This document shows positions 32,941 to 44,203 of a DNA stretch of 64,000 bases, piece by piece (the first letter of the stretch is position 1; each line of letters starts with the position of its first letter). The position numbers and the translations under genes were made by a program. Location: positions 62,001 through 126,000 of the forward strand of contig NZ_JAFFSX010000005.1 in NCBI RefSeq assembly GCF_017948485.1, read 5' to 3'. The DNA comes from Streptomyces sp. GESEQ-35. GTDB lineage: Bacteria > Actinomycetota > Actinomycetes > Streptomycetales > Streptomycetaceae. The notes beneath the pieces are model-generated. The model was not told the DNA's origin, did no database searches, and saw nothing but the letters and a program-made list of their open reading frames with translations.

Positions 32941-33473
32941 CTGTGTTCCTCGGGGTGAAGGGCGCGTTGTTATGCGTCCGGACCCTAACTCAGTCGAGGA
33001 ATCGAGCGATGGACTCACCGAGGGCGCCCCGGAGATGCTGGCGAACAGCAACGGATCTGGCCGTTCGGTGACGACGGGGCGAGGTCCGGGATCAGTGCGT
33101 TCTGCGGCAGGCCGTCATCCCCGCAGGCCGGCGCCTCGGCGCAGAGATGTCGCGGGTGCGCAGTGCCTGGGCAACTTCACGTTTGGTGCGCATCTCCGCC
33201 AACTACGGCGCTTGCAGCCCGGCTTGCCTTCTTTGATGAGATCAAGCCACCTGTCGGCGGGCCAGTGGTCCCGCACGCGCGCGTAGGAGGCTTTGAGGGA
33301 GCCCCGTCTCCTTGGTGCCAAATGGCGTCGTCGATGAACTCGCCACCCTGGACGCCGACTTGTGGCGCCCCACCAGCGTCCTGAGGCGTACCCCGAGTCC
33401 TTCGTGCCCTGATGCCCCATGGCTCAGACCAGCCACCTCAACACGCTGACGTCGCAATGATGAAGGGAGGAAC
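32941..33473. other. gene-poor region of about 530 bp
   Basis: No open frame here has a convincing product. An ATG frame from 32972 (MRPDPNSVEESSDGLTEGAP) and a minus frame at 33115-33420 with a DHWPADRWLDLIKEGK stretch are the only candidates, and I recognise neither. Base composition is slightly lower in GC than the flanks. It may be remnant DNA at the edge of the decayed region that follows. Confidence 0.4.
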
Positions 33474-33980
33474 ATGCGTAAACCCGCCACAGCGGCCGCA
33501 TCGATTCTGGGGGCGCTCCTGCTTGCCGTCACCTCGATGGCCACGGCTCAGGCGTCGCCCGTCTCCGACGACGGCACTGATCGCGTCCCCAGCTCCGACA
33601 CACGGCTCACTTCCGTAGCCAAGGGGGCGACAAAGGACTGAGCCCCAGAAGCCGACCCTCACCGTCGCTCCGGACGCCGACGATGACAGCTGGTGCGAAC
33701 CCGTCGGTCTGTGCTCCCGGTTGGTGAGTGACTACATCCGGGAGACCAAGGCGAACATCTGGTAGTGATGGGCGGAGCGTTCCTCTCGACACCGGGAGCA
33801 CGGTGGTCCAGCGGAGAGAAGCGCGGCGCCTGGCTTGAGAATTCCAACGAGTACTACCACGAGCTCGCCGCGAGCTGGGTGCCCACGGGGCGTCCGCCGC
33901 TGAGCGGCACGCTCTTCGAGACTCCGTACTTCAACTGCTACGGAAGCTCGGACGACAACTGCTATTTTCCCGACGAGTGA
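33474..33980 (+). pseudogene. small secreted protein gene split by two frame changes
   Basis: ATG 33474 follows a strong AGGGAGGA and encodes a Sec signal (MRKPATAAASILGALLLAVT, then SMATAQAS) plus a hydrophilic part ending at TGA 33639-33641 (55 aa). A +1 frame continues smoothly from there (EPQKPTLTVAPDADDDSWCE, then LCSRLVSDYIRETKANIW) to TAG at 33763. A third frame starts at ATG 33768 (MGGAFLSTPGARW) and ends NCYFPDE at 33980. All three keep Streptomyces-like third-position GC. It reads as one secreted protein of about 165 aa with two frameshifts, or as three coupled peptides. Family unknown. Confidence 0.5.
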
Positions 33981-34064
33981 GCAGTGACGCATGACGGGTG
34001 GCCGGCCCCCGGTCGGTCGCCCGCCGTCAACGGGCGTGCGATCGCGAGTACGGAACGGACCACA

Positions 34065-34601
34065 GTGCACCAACCGCCCTACACCTGGCCGGACTTCCCG
34101 CTCGCAGCGCCTCCGGATCCGCGCGCGCCGGCCGTCGCCCCGGCGCCCGTCACCCTCGACCACTCCGGCCGCCGCTACGAAAGAATCGGGGACTCCGGCT
34201 GGCACATGGTCGTCTGTTGGTACGCGGGCCCCGATCACGCGGTGCGCGTACGGGACGAACCGGACTGGCACACCGTCCGCACCCGCTTCGCCGGTCCCGA
34301 CGCCGGCAATCGCACCCACGCCGTACCCCGCACCACGGACGACCAGGACATCATCGAGGAAGCCGCGAACAGCTATCTCGCGGAGGCCGCAATCCCTCCC
34401 CGTCCTCGTGGCTTCACCTGGTTCATCGAGGTCCCCGCGCACCGCCCGCTGACCACCCTCTGGCAGGACATCTCCCAGCGGGAAAGGGGCCTGGCGACAC
34501 GGGCCCCCGGCGCCGACGAATTCGCCGCGGCCATCGCACCGGCCGTGACGCGCTTCTACGATCCCGACACCTGCACTCCCCGGGATTCCGGCCCGCTGTG
34601 A
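34065..34601 (+). CDS. hypothetical protein
   Basis: About 178 aa, soluble and with no signal peptide. It starts with a Pro-rich segment (HQPPYTWPDFPLAAPPDPRA) and has a core RYERIGDSGWHMVVCWYAGP, DQDIIEEAANSYLAEA and RPLTTLWQDISQRERG. Codon use is typical of the genome, so it is probably real, but I recognise no family. Start may be GTG 34065 or GTG 33984. It lies in the decayed region between a broken secreted-protein gene and two gene remnants. Confidence 0.5.
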   Translation: MHQPPYTWPDFPLAAPPDPRAPAVAPAPVTLDHSGRRYERIGDSGWHMVVCWYAGPDHAVRVRDEPDWHTVRTRFAGPDAGNRTHAVPRTTDDQDIIEEAANSYLAEAAIPPRPRGFTWFIEVPAHRPLTTLWQDISQRERGLATRAPGADEFAAAIAPAVTRFYDPDTCTPRDSGPL

Positions 34602-34659
34602 CCTCCAGGCCTGTGCCCTGTGCGCCATGTCCGCCGAGTACGTCGACAACGTCCAGATG

Positions 34660-35045
34660 TCACTGAGCGACCGTGAGCACGATCTTGCCCTGGATATGCC
34701 CTCGGGCCGCGCGTTCGTGCGCCGCTCGGGCGTCGGCGAGCGGAAACGTGCTGTCGATCGCGACGCGAACCGCGCCCGCGTCGAGCAGGCGGGCCAGTTC
34801 GGCGAGTTGCGTGCCGTTCGAGCGGACCTGCGCGATCGAGACCGTGATGCCCAGCTTCGAGGTCTCTTCTTCGTCGAACTCGCCAGGAAACACCGGGAAG
34901 AGGGCGCCGCCGCGCTTGAGCGTGCCGCAGGAGGCGGTTGCTGTCGGGGCCGCCGACGGTGTCGAGAACGAGGTCGACGTCGTGGACGAGTTCCTCGGGA
35001 CGACTCTTCGTGTAGTCGATGAACTGGTCGGCGCCGAGCCCGCTC
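34660..35045 (-). pseudogene. 3' remnant of a zinc-type quinone oxidoreductase
   Basis: The minus strand encodes the C-terminal part of a medium-chain alcohol dehydrogenase / NADPH:quinone reductase: LGADQFIDYTKSRPEELVHD, then VDLVLDTVGGPDSNRLLR, followed after one extra base near 34929 by TLKRGGALFPVFPGEF and ARAAHERAARGHIQGKIVL. The N-terminal catalytic half and most of the cofactor domain are missing, cut off at about 35045. It therefore carries both a truncation and a frameshift. It faces the truncated TetR gene, its probable former divergent regulator. Confidence 0.75.
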
Positions 35046-35056
35046 AGGAACGATGC

Positions 35057-35473
35057 ATGCGCGAGGCGCTGCTCGACGCCCTGCTCCGCACGAGCTTCGA
35101 CGAAATGACAGAGAAGGCGGGCGAGCTGGAGACGTCGAACTCGCCCGAGGACGCTCTCGTGTCGTGGCTACGTGACTGCGTCGCGTGGACAACCGAGTAT
35201 CGCGGCGTGACCGTGCTGATGGCGGCCGCCATCGACGACACCGAATCCGCACTCCACGCTTCGTGCGTCACCCTGCGAGCGGCCGGTGCGCGGCTCCTCG
35301 CCCGTGCCCAGGCCGCGGGCACGGCGCGGAGCGACATCGACGGCGCCGATCTGTTCGCGCTGGTGGCCATGCTCGCCTGGCTCGGCGACCAACCCTCGCT
35401 CGCGCCACGCTCCGATCGTCTCTTCGATGTTGTCGCGAGCGCGATTCTGCCGAGCGCGAGGAGCGGACACTAG
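35057..35473 (+). pseudogene. TetR-family regulator lacking its DNA-binding domain
   Basis: The frame starts at the residues where a TetR protein leaves its helix-turn-helix (EALLDALLRTSFDEMTEKAG) and continues through the ligand-binding helices (SWLRDCVAWTTEYRGVTVLM, then ADLFALVAMLAWLGDQPSL) to the stop at 35473. The first 50 or so residues, which should bind DNA, are absent. ATG 35057 opens the remaining 138 codons but has no proper ribosome site. The deletion joint with the oxidoreductase remnant is at about 35045-35056. Confidence 0.75.
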
Positions 35474-35877
35474 CGCAGGGACCTGAGTTCGATCGCCGGG
35501 CACCGGTCCATCACCATGTCCAGGCCCGCCGCCCGCGTACGGTCGTAGGCCGCCTCGTCGATGACGTCGAGCTGGAACCAGACCGCCTGGGCGCCCTTCG
35601 TCACCGCCTCGTCGGCGATCGCACCGGCAAGGTCGCTGTTGACGAACACGTCGACCACGTCCACGGGGAAGGGGATCGCTTCCAGCGAGGGGTATCCCTC
35701 CTCCCCGAGGACCGTCTCGGCCTTCGGGTGCACGGGCACAATGCGCTTGCCGAAGCGCTGGAGGACGTCGGCGACGCCGTATGCCGCACGCCGCTGGTTC
35801 GTCGACAGGCCCACGACCGCCCAGGTGTCGCCGAGCTCGGTGAGGATCTTGCGGACCGTTGCTGAGTCGCCGTACAC
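35470..35877 (-). CDS. CoA-binding domain protein (YccU-like)
   Basis: A 135-aa single Rossmann domain of the succinyl-CoA-ligase-like CoA-binding family: DTWAVVGLSTNQRRAAYGVA, GKRIVPVHPKAETVLGEEGY and PVDVVDVFVNSDLAGAIADE. GTG 35877 is preceded by a full AAGGAGG, which overrides the longer in-frame ATG at 36027. The role is unknown; members are regulators or scaffolds of acyl-CoA metabolism. Its 3' end overlaps the truncated TetR remnant by 4 bp. Confidence 0.85.
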   Translation of the reverse strand: MYGDSATVRKILTELGDTWAVVGLSTNQRRAAYGVADVLQRFGKRIVPVHPKAETVLGEEGYPSLEAIPFPVDVVDVFVNSDLAGAIADEAVTKGAQAVWFQLDVIDEAAYDRTRAAGLDMVMDRCPAIELRSLR

Positions 35878-36033
35878 GCTCGGCCTCCTTGGGATTCGTG
35901 CAAGGGCTGCTCTGCCGGACAACAGTGGGCTCAGCACGGTGATTCCCCTTGTCGTCGAGGTGCGACTCCGCCCGCCGGCCTTCTCGCCGCGTTGGAAGGC
36001 CAGGACGATCTCCTGACACAGGGGCACGTTCGC

Positions 36034-37481
36034 CTACCGGCGGAGCGAGAGCAGGTGCCAGTGCCAGGCGTCGAGGGCGACGAACAGGCCAGGGTCGACC
36101 AGCTCGTCGCCCTCCCGTCGGTAGGCGTTCCCGGTGAGGAGTTCGGTCAGTTCGCACGACTGCCCGTGAAGGTCGGTCCAGGGCAGCGGAACCCGCCCCT
36201 GGGCAGGCAGGCCGGAGTAGTTGATCACGACGAGGTACCGTTCCTGGCCCGTGGTCCAGGACCACGCGAGCAGGTTGTGGTGGGTGTCGTTGTCCGGCCA
36301 GCCCATGCAGGTCAGCAGCTGCCAGTCGCCCTCGCGGGCGGGCGCCACGGCGTTCACCAGACGGCCGTAGAAGTCGCGCAGTGACTCGTCGGCCGGTTCC
36401 TGGGGCCGACGCGAGAGGAACACGGGCGGGCGCACGCGGCGTCCTTCGAACTGGCCCTCGTGCCACAGGGTCGCGCCCGGCAGGGTGGCGACGGCCACGG
36501 CTGCCGCGCGGTCCCGTCCGCCGGGCAGGGTGGCGGCGGCCCGGGGTTCGTCGTGGTTCTCCAGGAAACGCACGAGCCGGCGCTGGTAGGCGAGGTCGGC
36601 ACCGACGTGGGCGCGGACGGATTCGGCGCCCTCGTGGGCCAGCCGGTCGTAGAGCCGTTTGTCGTAGCAGTGGTCGAAGCCCTGCTGCTGGAGGGCCCAT
36701 TCGAGGTCCCAGTACGCCTCCGCGACGAAGAGGAGGCCGGGGTGGCTGGCGCGGACGCGCGGAATGACGTACGGCCAGAACTCCTCGGCGGGTGCCGGTC
36801 CCGCCCGGTCTCCCCAGGTCTTCGCGAAGATGTCGTTCATCAGCAGCATCGCCATGTCGCAGCGCACACCGTCCGCCTGGTCGCCGATCGCGGCCAGTGT
36901 GGCCACCGTTGCCGCCCGCAGGTCGTCGCTGAAGGCGTTCAGCTGGACGACGTCCGGCCACGGCGGGAAGTACGGGTCGCGGCCGCGCGCGTACACCTGC
37001 CCGCCCGCCTCCAGGAAGGCCTCGGGCGCGCGGGCCAGGTCGTCCGGTGTGCCCCGGACCAGGCAGTCCGGGCGGTCGGTGAGCCAAGGATGGTCGGGGG
37101 CCACGTGATTGGGGACGAAGTCCAGGATCAGGCGTACGCCCCGCGCGGCGAGTTCGGCCCGTGCCGCGGCCAGTCCCTCGGGGCCGCCCAGGCTCTCGTC
37201 GACGACGTAGTTCCGTACGCAGTACGGGGACCCGGCGATGTCCGCCGGGGTGAGGTCGGGCAGAGCGTCGCGGAAGGAGGCGAGCAGACGGTCGTCCCGC
37301 AGGGCGATGCCCAGCCCCGCCGGGCTGCGCTCCCACACGCCCATCAGCCAAACGGTGTCCACACCCGGCCGGGCGACCTCGTCCCAGACCTCGCCGGGCA
37401 CGTCGCCCAAGGTGACGCGACGTCCGTGGCGTTGACCCAACTCACCCAGCCAGACAAGGGTGTTGATCTCGTAGATCACCG

Positions 37482-37485
<4 letters not shown>
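36034..37485 (-). CDS. GH13 alpha-amylase family protein
   Basis: A 483-aa alpha-glucan-active enzyme with a TIM barrel. Conserved regions are DFVPNH, GVRCDMAMLLMNDIF with the nucleophile Asp, FVAEAYWDLEW with the acid/base Glu, and FLENHDEPR with the transition-state Asp and His-Asp pair. A short C-terminal beta domain ends WHWHLLSLRR. No signal peptide, so it acts inside the cell on glycogen, maltodextrin or trehalose-type substrates. Its ATG overlaps the stop of the GH63-like gene by 4 bp, so the two are translationally coupled. Confidence 0.87.
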
Positions 37486-40169
<2,684 letters not shown>

Positions 40170-40303
40170 CGCGCGCCCTCCCCATGCAGCACCTTCACCC
40201 AGACTCCGGCGTGTGGGACTCGGCCGCAACGACCCTGCGGGACCACATCTGCGTACGCGTCGCGGCTTCAGCCGGTCGGCTCATACCGCCGTGCACAACG
40301 CGC

Positions 40304-40336
40304 AAGGTCCCGGACACGCCCCTCGTCCGGGACCTT
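40304..40336. terminator. terminator-like hairpin between divergent genes
   Basis: AAGGTCCCGGAC (40304-40315) and GTCCGGGACCTT (40325-40336) are perfect 12-bp arms with a 9-nt loop. Unusually it lies between two divergent genes (GH63-like start 40169, AKR start 40430), so it terminates neither. It may end an unannotated short RNA or be left from a lost gene. Confidence 0.65.
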
Positions 40337-40366
40337 CTCGTGTCGGGGTAATGCTTCACGCAATGC

Positions 40367-40387
40367 TAATATACAAGTGTCAAATAG
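40367..40387. promoter_or_regulatory. operator-like box upstream of the AKR operon
   Basis: The AT-rich box contains TACAAGTGT with TAAT before it and AAATAG after it. The box at 44167-44187 matches it at 13 of 21 positions, including TACA, two bases, then TGT. It is 43 bp upstream of the aldo/keto reductase start. TetR (44204) is the probable ligand. Confidence 0.45.
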
Positions 40388-40429
40388 TTGTCCGAGCGGC
40401 AGCTCCAGCTCATTGCGTGGGGAGAAGCC

Positions 40430-41413
40430 ATGGAACAGCGACCACTGGGCGGCCAGGGCCTGACTGTCAGCGTCCAAGGCCTTGGATGCATGGGAATGAG
40501 TGCCTTCTACGGCGCCGCCGACGAGGCCGAGTCACTGGCCACCATCGACCGTGCCCTGGAACTCGGCGTCACCCTGCTGGACACCGCCGAGAGCTACGGC
40601 CCCTTCCGCAACGAACTCCTGCTGGGCAAGGCGCTCGCCGGGCGCCGGGAGGCGGCCGTGATCGCCACGAAGACCGGCATGGAGATCACCGACGACGGCG
40701 AGATCCTCGGCCTCAATGGCAGGCCGGAGTACGTACGCCGGTCGCTGGAACGATCGCTGCGCCACCTGGGCACCGATCACGTCGACCTCTACTACCTGCA
40801 CCGCGTCGACCCCGGGACGCCGATCGAGGAGACCGTCGGCGCGATGGGCGAACTGGTCGCCGAGGGCAAGGCGGGCTACGTCGGACTGTGCGAGGCAGCG
40901 GCCGGTACCGTCCGTCGCGCGCATGCGGTCCACCCGGTCACCGCCGTACAAACGGAGTACTCCCTCTTCGAGCGGGGCATCGAGCACGACGGAGTCCTGG
41001 ACACTCTGCGGGAGTTGGGGATCGGCCTGGTCGCCTACTCCCCGCTGGGGCGCGGCTTCCTGTCCGGCGCCATCACCAGCCCCGACGACTTCGCCGAGGA
41101 CGACTGGCGCCGGACCGACCCCCGGTTCCAGGGCGAGAACTTCGACCGCAACCTCGACGTCGTCCGCGAGGTCCGCCGGATCGCCTCCGCCAAGGACGTC
41201 ACACCGTCCCAGCTGGCGCTCGCCTGGGTCCAGCACCAGGGCGCGGTCGCCATCCCCGGCACCAAGCGCCGCCGCTACCTGGAGGAGAACGCCGCCGCGA
41301 CCGGGGTGGCCCTGACCGCCGAGGACATCGCCGCGATCGAGGCGGTCGCCCCGCACGGCGCGGTCACGGGCGAGCGCTACGCACCGGAGTTCATGGGGAC
41401 GCTCAACGGCTGA
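40430..41413 (+). CDS. aldo/keto reductase
   Basis: A 327-aa NADPH-dependent carbonyl reductase with the AKR TIM barrel. The catalytic tetrad is visible: Asp and Tyr in [11 protein letters not shown], Lys in [10 protein letters not shown] and His in YYLHRVD. It belongs to the YajO/AKR13-like group ([13 protein letters not shown]). GGGGAG precedes ATG 40430. It is the first gene of an AKR-SDR-LtrA run, with a TetR-type box upstream, suggesting an aldehyde or xenobiotic response module. Confidence 0.9.
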   Translation: MEQRPLGGQGLTVSVQGLGCMGMSAFYGAADEAESLATIDRALELGVTLLDTAESYGPFRNELLLGKALAGRREAAVIATKTGMEITDDGEILGLNGRPEYVRRSLERSLRHLGTDHVDLYYLHRVDPGTPIEETVGAMGELVAEGKAGYVGLCEAAAGTVRRAHAVHPVTAVQTEYSLFERGIEHDGVLDTLRELGIGLVAYSPLGRGFLSGAITSPDDFAEDDWRRTDPRFQGENFDRNLDVVREVRRIASAKDVTPSQLALAWVQHQGAVAIPGTKRRRYLEENAAATGVALTAEDIAAIEAVAPHGAVTGERYAPEFMGTLNG

Positions 41414-41487
41414 GCGCCGCCCGGCGTCACCCGCGGACCTCGCTCTCCTTACGTCACTCAAGCGATTCACCTCAGGAGACCCACCTC

Positions 41488-42444
41488 ATGTCCGTACCCC
41501 ACGCGCCCCACACGTTCGGGGCAAGCACCACCGCCGCCGAGGTCATCGACGGCGTAGACCTGCACGGCCGCCGGGCCGTGGTCACCGGAGCCAGTTCCGG
41601 CATCGGGGTGGAGACGACCCGGGCGCTCGCCGCGGCCGGCGCCGATGTCACCCTGGCCGTGCGGGACACCGACGCGGGTGCCCGGGTGGCGGAGCGCCTG
41701 GAGAAGGAACTGCCGGCCGGGTCAGGACAGTTGACAGTGGGACGGCTCGATCTCGCCGACCGGTCGACGGTTGCGGCGTTCGTGGCGGCCTGGCAGGGCC
41801 CGCTGCACATCCTCGTCAACAACGCCGGAGTGATGGCCACGCCGGAACTCACCCGCACACCTGACGGCCGGGAATGGCAGTTCGGTGTCAACCACCTGGG
41901 TCACTTCGCCCTCGCCACCGGCCTCCACCCGGCCCTCGCGGCGGCGGACGGCGCACGGATCGTCTCGGTGAGTTCCATCGGCCACCTCTTCTCACCGGTC
42001 GTCTTCGACGACCTGGACTACCGCTACCGCCCCTACGACCCCTGGACCTCCTACGGGCAGTCGAAGACCGCCAACGCCCTGTTCGCCGTCGGCGCCGCCG
42101 AGCGGTGGGCCGACGACGGGATCACCGCCAACGCGCTGATGCCGGGCAATGTCGGGGACACGTCCCTGGCCCGGCACATGGACATGGACCAGGTCGCCGC
42201 CTTCATCGCCTCCGGTGAACTCGCACTGCCCCCGCAGAAGACGGTGGAGCAGGGCGCCGCGACCTCGGTGCTGCTGGCCGCCTCACCGACGGTGGAGGGC
42301 ATCACCGGCCGCTACTTCGAGGACTGTGCGCAGGCCGAACCGGTCGCCGGGCGGGCCGGTGCCGTCGCCGGTGTCGCGCCGTACGCCCAGGATCCGGAGA
42401 ACGCGGCCCGGCTGTGGGCCGTGTCCGAAGCTCTCGTCCGCTAG
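41488..42444 (+). CDS. SDR family oxidoreductase
   Basis: A 318-aa short-chain dehydrogenase of the retinol-dehydrogenase / light-dependent-reductase-like type. It has VVTGASSGIGVETTRALAAA, ILVNNAGVMATP, GVNHLGHFALATGL and the Ser-Tyr-Lys site VSVSSIGHLFSP with YGQSKTANALFA. CAGGAGAC lies 8 nt before ATG 41488. It follows the AKR gene by 74 bp and precedes the LtrA gene by 15 bp, so it is probably co-transcribed. Substrate unknown. Confidence 0.87.
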   Translation: MSVPHAPHTFGASTTAAEVIDGVDLHGRRAVVTGASSGIGVETTRALAAAGADVTLAVRDTDAGARVAERLEKELPAGSGQLTVGRLDLADRSTVAAFVAAWQGPLHILVNNAGVMATPELTRTPDGREWQFGVNHLGHFALATGLHPALAAADGARIVSVSSIGHLFSPVVFDDLDYRYRPYDPWTSYGQSKTANALFAVGAAERWADDGITANALMPGNVGDTSLARHMDMDQVAAFIASGELALPPQKTVEQGAATSVLLAASPTVEGITGRYFEDCAQAEPVAGRAGAVAGVAPYAQDPENAARLWAVSEALVR

Positions 42445-42459
42445 CGATCTCTGCGCGGC

Positions 42460-43674
42460 ATGACTTCGCGACACGAGCAGTGGGCCCGGCTGCGCCGTCA
42501 GCTGTGGCGGCCCCCGCGCGCCCACGGCGAGCAGCCCCGCGAGCGGACGGTCGGCCCACTTGAACTCTTCTACGACCTCGTCGTGGTCGTGCTGGTTGCC
42601 CAGGCCGCCCACCACTTCGCCGAGCACCTCACCTGGCGGGGTCTGGGTGAGTTCGCCGCGGTGTTCGCGCTGGTGTGGATCGCCTGGTTCAACGGCAGCC
42701 TGCACCACGAACTGCACGGCTACGAGGATGCCCGTGGCCGGAGCATGTTCCTGCTACAGATCCTGGTGCTCGTCCCGCTGGGTGCCTTCATCCCCGAGGC
42801 CGGCGGCGCACGCGGAGTCGCGTTCGCCGTGGACGCGGGGGTGGTGTTCGCGGTGCTGGCGGTGCTGTGGCTGCTTGCCGCGCGGGGTGACAGCCCCGAA
42901 TTCCGCCGTCCCAGCACGCTGTTCGTGACCGGGACGGCCCTCTGCGCGGCCGTGCTCGCCGCGAGCGCCGCCCTGCCCGCCGGCGTCCGCGTGCTGACCT
43001 GGGGCCTTCTGGCCGTCGCCTACCTGGTGGGGTTCGCGGTCATGATCGGTACGGCCACCCCGGTACAGACGGTCGCGCTCAGCGTGACCGACGCCCTGAC
43101 CGAACGGTTCGGGCTGTTCATCATCATCGTGCTCGGCGAGACCGTGACCGGAGTGGTCAACGGACTGGCCCACGAGCCGACCGACACGCTCACCCTTGCC
43201 GTCGGGCTCGTCGCCGTCGTCGTCGGCTTCGGCGCCTGGTGGACGTACTTCGACTTCGTCGGACACCGGCAGCCGAAGCCCGCCCGCGCGAGCACCGTCC
43301 AGTGGATGCTGGTGCACTTGCCGCTCACGGCCGCGGTGGCCGCCATGGGCGCCGCGATGGTCGGCCTCGTCGAGCACGCCCACGACAGCCGGACCCCCGC
43401 CGCCACGGCATGGGTGCTCTGCGGGGGCGTGGCCGTCGTGCTCTGCACCACGACGGTCCTTGCGACCTCCCTGCGCGTCTGGCGCCCGGACCGGGACCTG
43501 TACCGGCCGCTGGCCCGCACCTGTGTCGCCGTGGCACTCGCGGCCGTGGCCCTCGGCGCCGCACGTCCCGCGCCCCTGCTTCTCGGACTCGCGCTCGTCG
43601 TCCTCCTCGGCATCCCGTGGGGGCTTGCCGTGGCCCTGCGGCTGCCGCGGGACGAGACGGCGGCCGACCTGTGA
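42460..43674 (+). CDS. low temperature requirement protein A (LtrA) family
   Basis: A 404-aa membrane protein with about 12 hydrophobic segments. Family markers are VGPLELFYDLVVVVLVAQAA near the N-terminus, ALVWIAWFNGSLHHELHG and ERFGLFIIIVLGETVTGVV. LtrA-type proteins were linked to low-temperature growth in Listeria; the biochemical role is unknown. The spacing of 15 bp from the SDR stop suggests translational coupling within the AKR-SDR-LtrA operon. The end is convergent with the SnoaL-like gene at 4 bp. Confidence 0.85.
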   Translation: MTSRHEQWARLRRQLWRPPRAHGEQPRERTVGPLELFYDLVVVVLVAQAAHHFAEHLTWRGLGEFAAVFALVWIAWFNGSLHHELHGYEDARGRSMFLLQILVLVPLGAFIPEAGGARGVAFAVDAGVVFAVLAVLWLLAARGDSPEFRRPSTLFVTGTALCAAVLAASAALPAGVRVLTWGLLAVAYLVGFAVMIGTATPVQTVALSVTDALTERFGLFIIIVLGETVTGVVNGLAHEPTDTLTLAVGLVAVVVGFGAWWTYFDFVGHRQPKPARASTVQWMLVHLPLTAAVAAMGAAMVGLVEHAHDSRTPAATAWVLCGGVAVVLCTTTVLATSLRVWRPDRDLYRPLARTCVAVALAAVALGAARPAPLLLGLALVVLLGIPWGLAVALRLPRDETAADL

Positions 43675-43678
43675 CCCC

Positions 43679-44143
43679 TCAGGGCGAGGAGGGACGGGTC
43701 TCGGTCCAGTCGACCATCAGGCGGCGCTCGGCGAAGTACCAGTCGCCGTCCTGCTTGGTGAATTCGTCGAGATAGCGAATCGAGGCGATCATGAGACTGC
43801 GCTGTCCGGACTCGTCGACCGAGACATGGTGGGCCAGGCAGTAGCTCTCGCCGGTAGCGCGGCCCCCGTCCAGGGTGATCGTGCTCTGGCCGTTGAAGTG
43901 CGTGGTGGCCTGGTAGACGTTCAGGTTGTCGAACACCGGGGCGAGGGAGTCACGGCCGTGCAGTTCCTGCGTAGGCTCCGCCGCGGTGGCGTCCATGAAC
44001 ACCAGGAATCGGGTGTCCTCGGTGAACAGGGCCATCTGGCCCTTGGCGTCCCGCCGGTCCGCGCAGTGCGCGTAGGCGTCGACCAGCTCGCGGATGGCCA
44101 ACCGGTCCGCGGCTTCCTGGGGCGGGATCGAGGCGTGCGAAGC
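43679..44143 (-). CDS. SnoaL-like / NTF2-fold protein
   Basis: A 154-aa single cone-like alpha+beta domain. Typical segments are RLAIRELVDAYAHCADRRDA, MALFTEDTRFLVF and YLDEFTKQDGDWYFAERRLM, the last strongly conserved in this family. Possible roles are ring-opening hydratase, epoxide hydrolase or isomerase. AAAGGAA before ATG 44143 supports the start over an upstream ATG at 44164. It diverges from the TetR gene, and the box at 44167-44187 in the gap should control both. Confidence 0.78.
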   Translation of the reverse strand, partial: ASHASIPPQEAADRLAIRELVDAYAHCADRRDAKGQMALFTEDTRFLVFMDATAAEPTQELHGRDSLAPVFDNLNVYQATTHFNGQSTITLDGGRATGESYCLAHHVSVDESGQRSLMIASIRYLDEFTKQDGDWYFAERRLMVDWTETRPSSP

Positions 44144-44166
44144 CATGACGGTTCCTTTCGGCACAC

Positions 44167-44187
44167 TATTTTACAGATGTATAAAAT
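44167..44187. promoter_or_regulatory. operator-like box between the SnoaL-like and TetR genes
   Basis: The box contains TTTTACA, GA, then TGTATAAAA: a near-palindrome centred on TACAGATGTA and unusually AT-rich for this genome. It lies 24 bp upstream of the SnoaL-like start and 17 bp before the TetR start. It shares 13 of 21 positions with the box at 40367-40387. Confidence 0.5.
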
Positions 44188-44203
44188 CACTGCTCATGGC
44201 AGA

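Noticed and set aside
33115..33420. Open frame of 101 codons on the minus strand
   Set aside because: Arg-rich composition, no ribosome site and no recognisable domain; it looks like an out-of-frame reading of gene-poor DNA.
40268..40477. Minus-strand frame of 69 codons overlapping the AKR start
   Set aside because: It crosses the terminator-like hairpin and the promoter box, with no ribosome site or domain.
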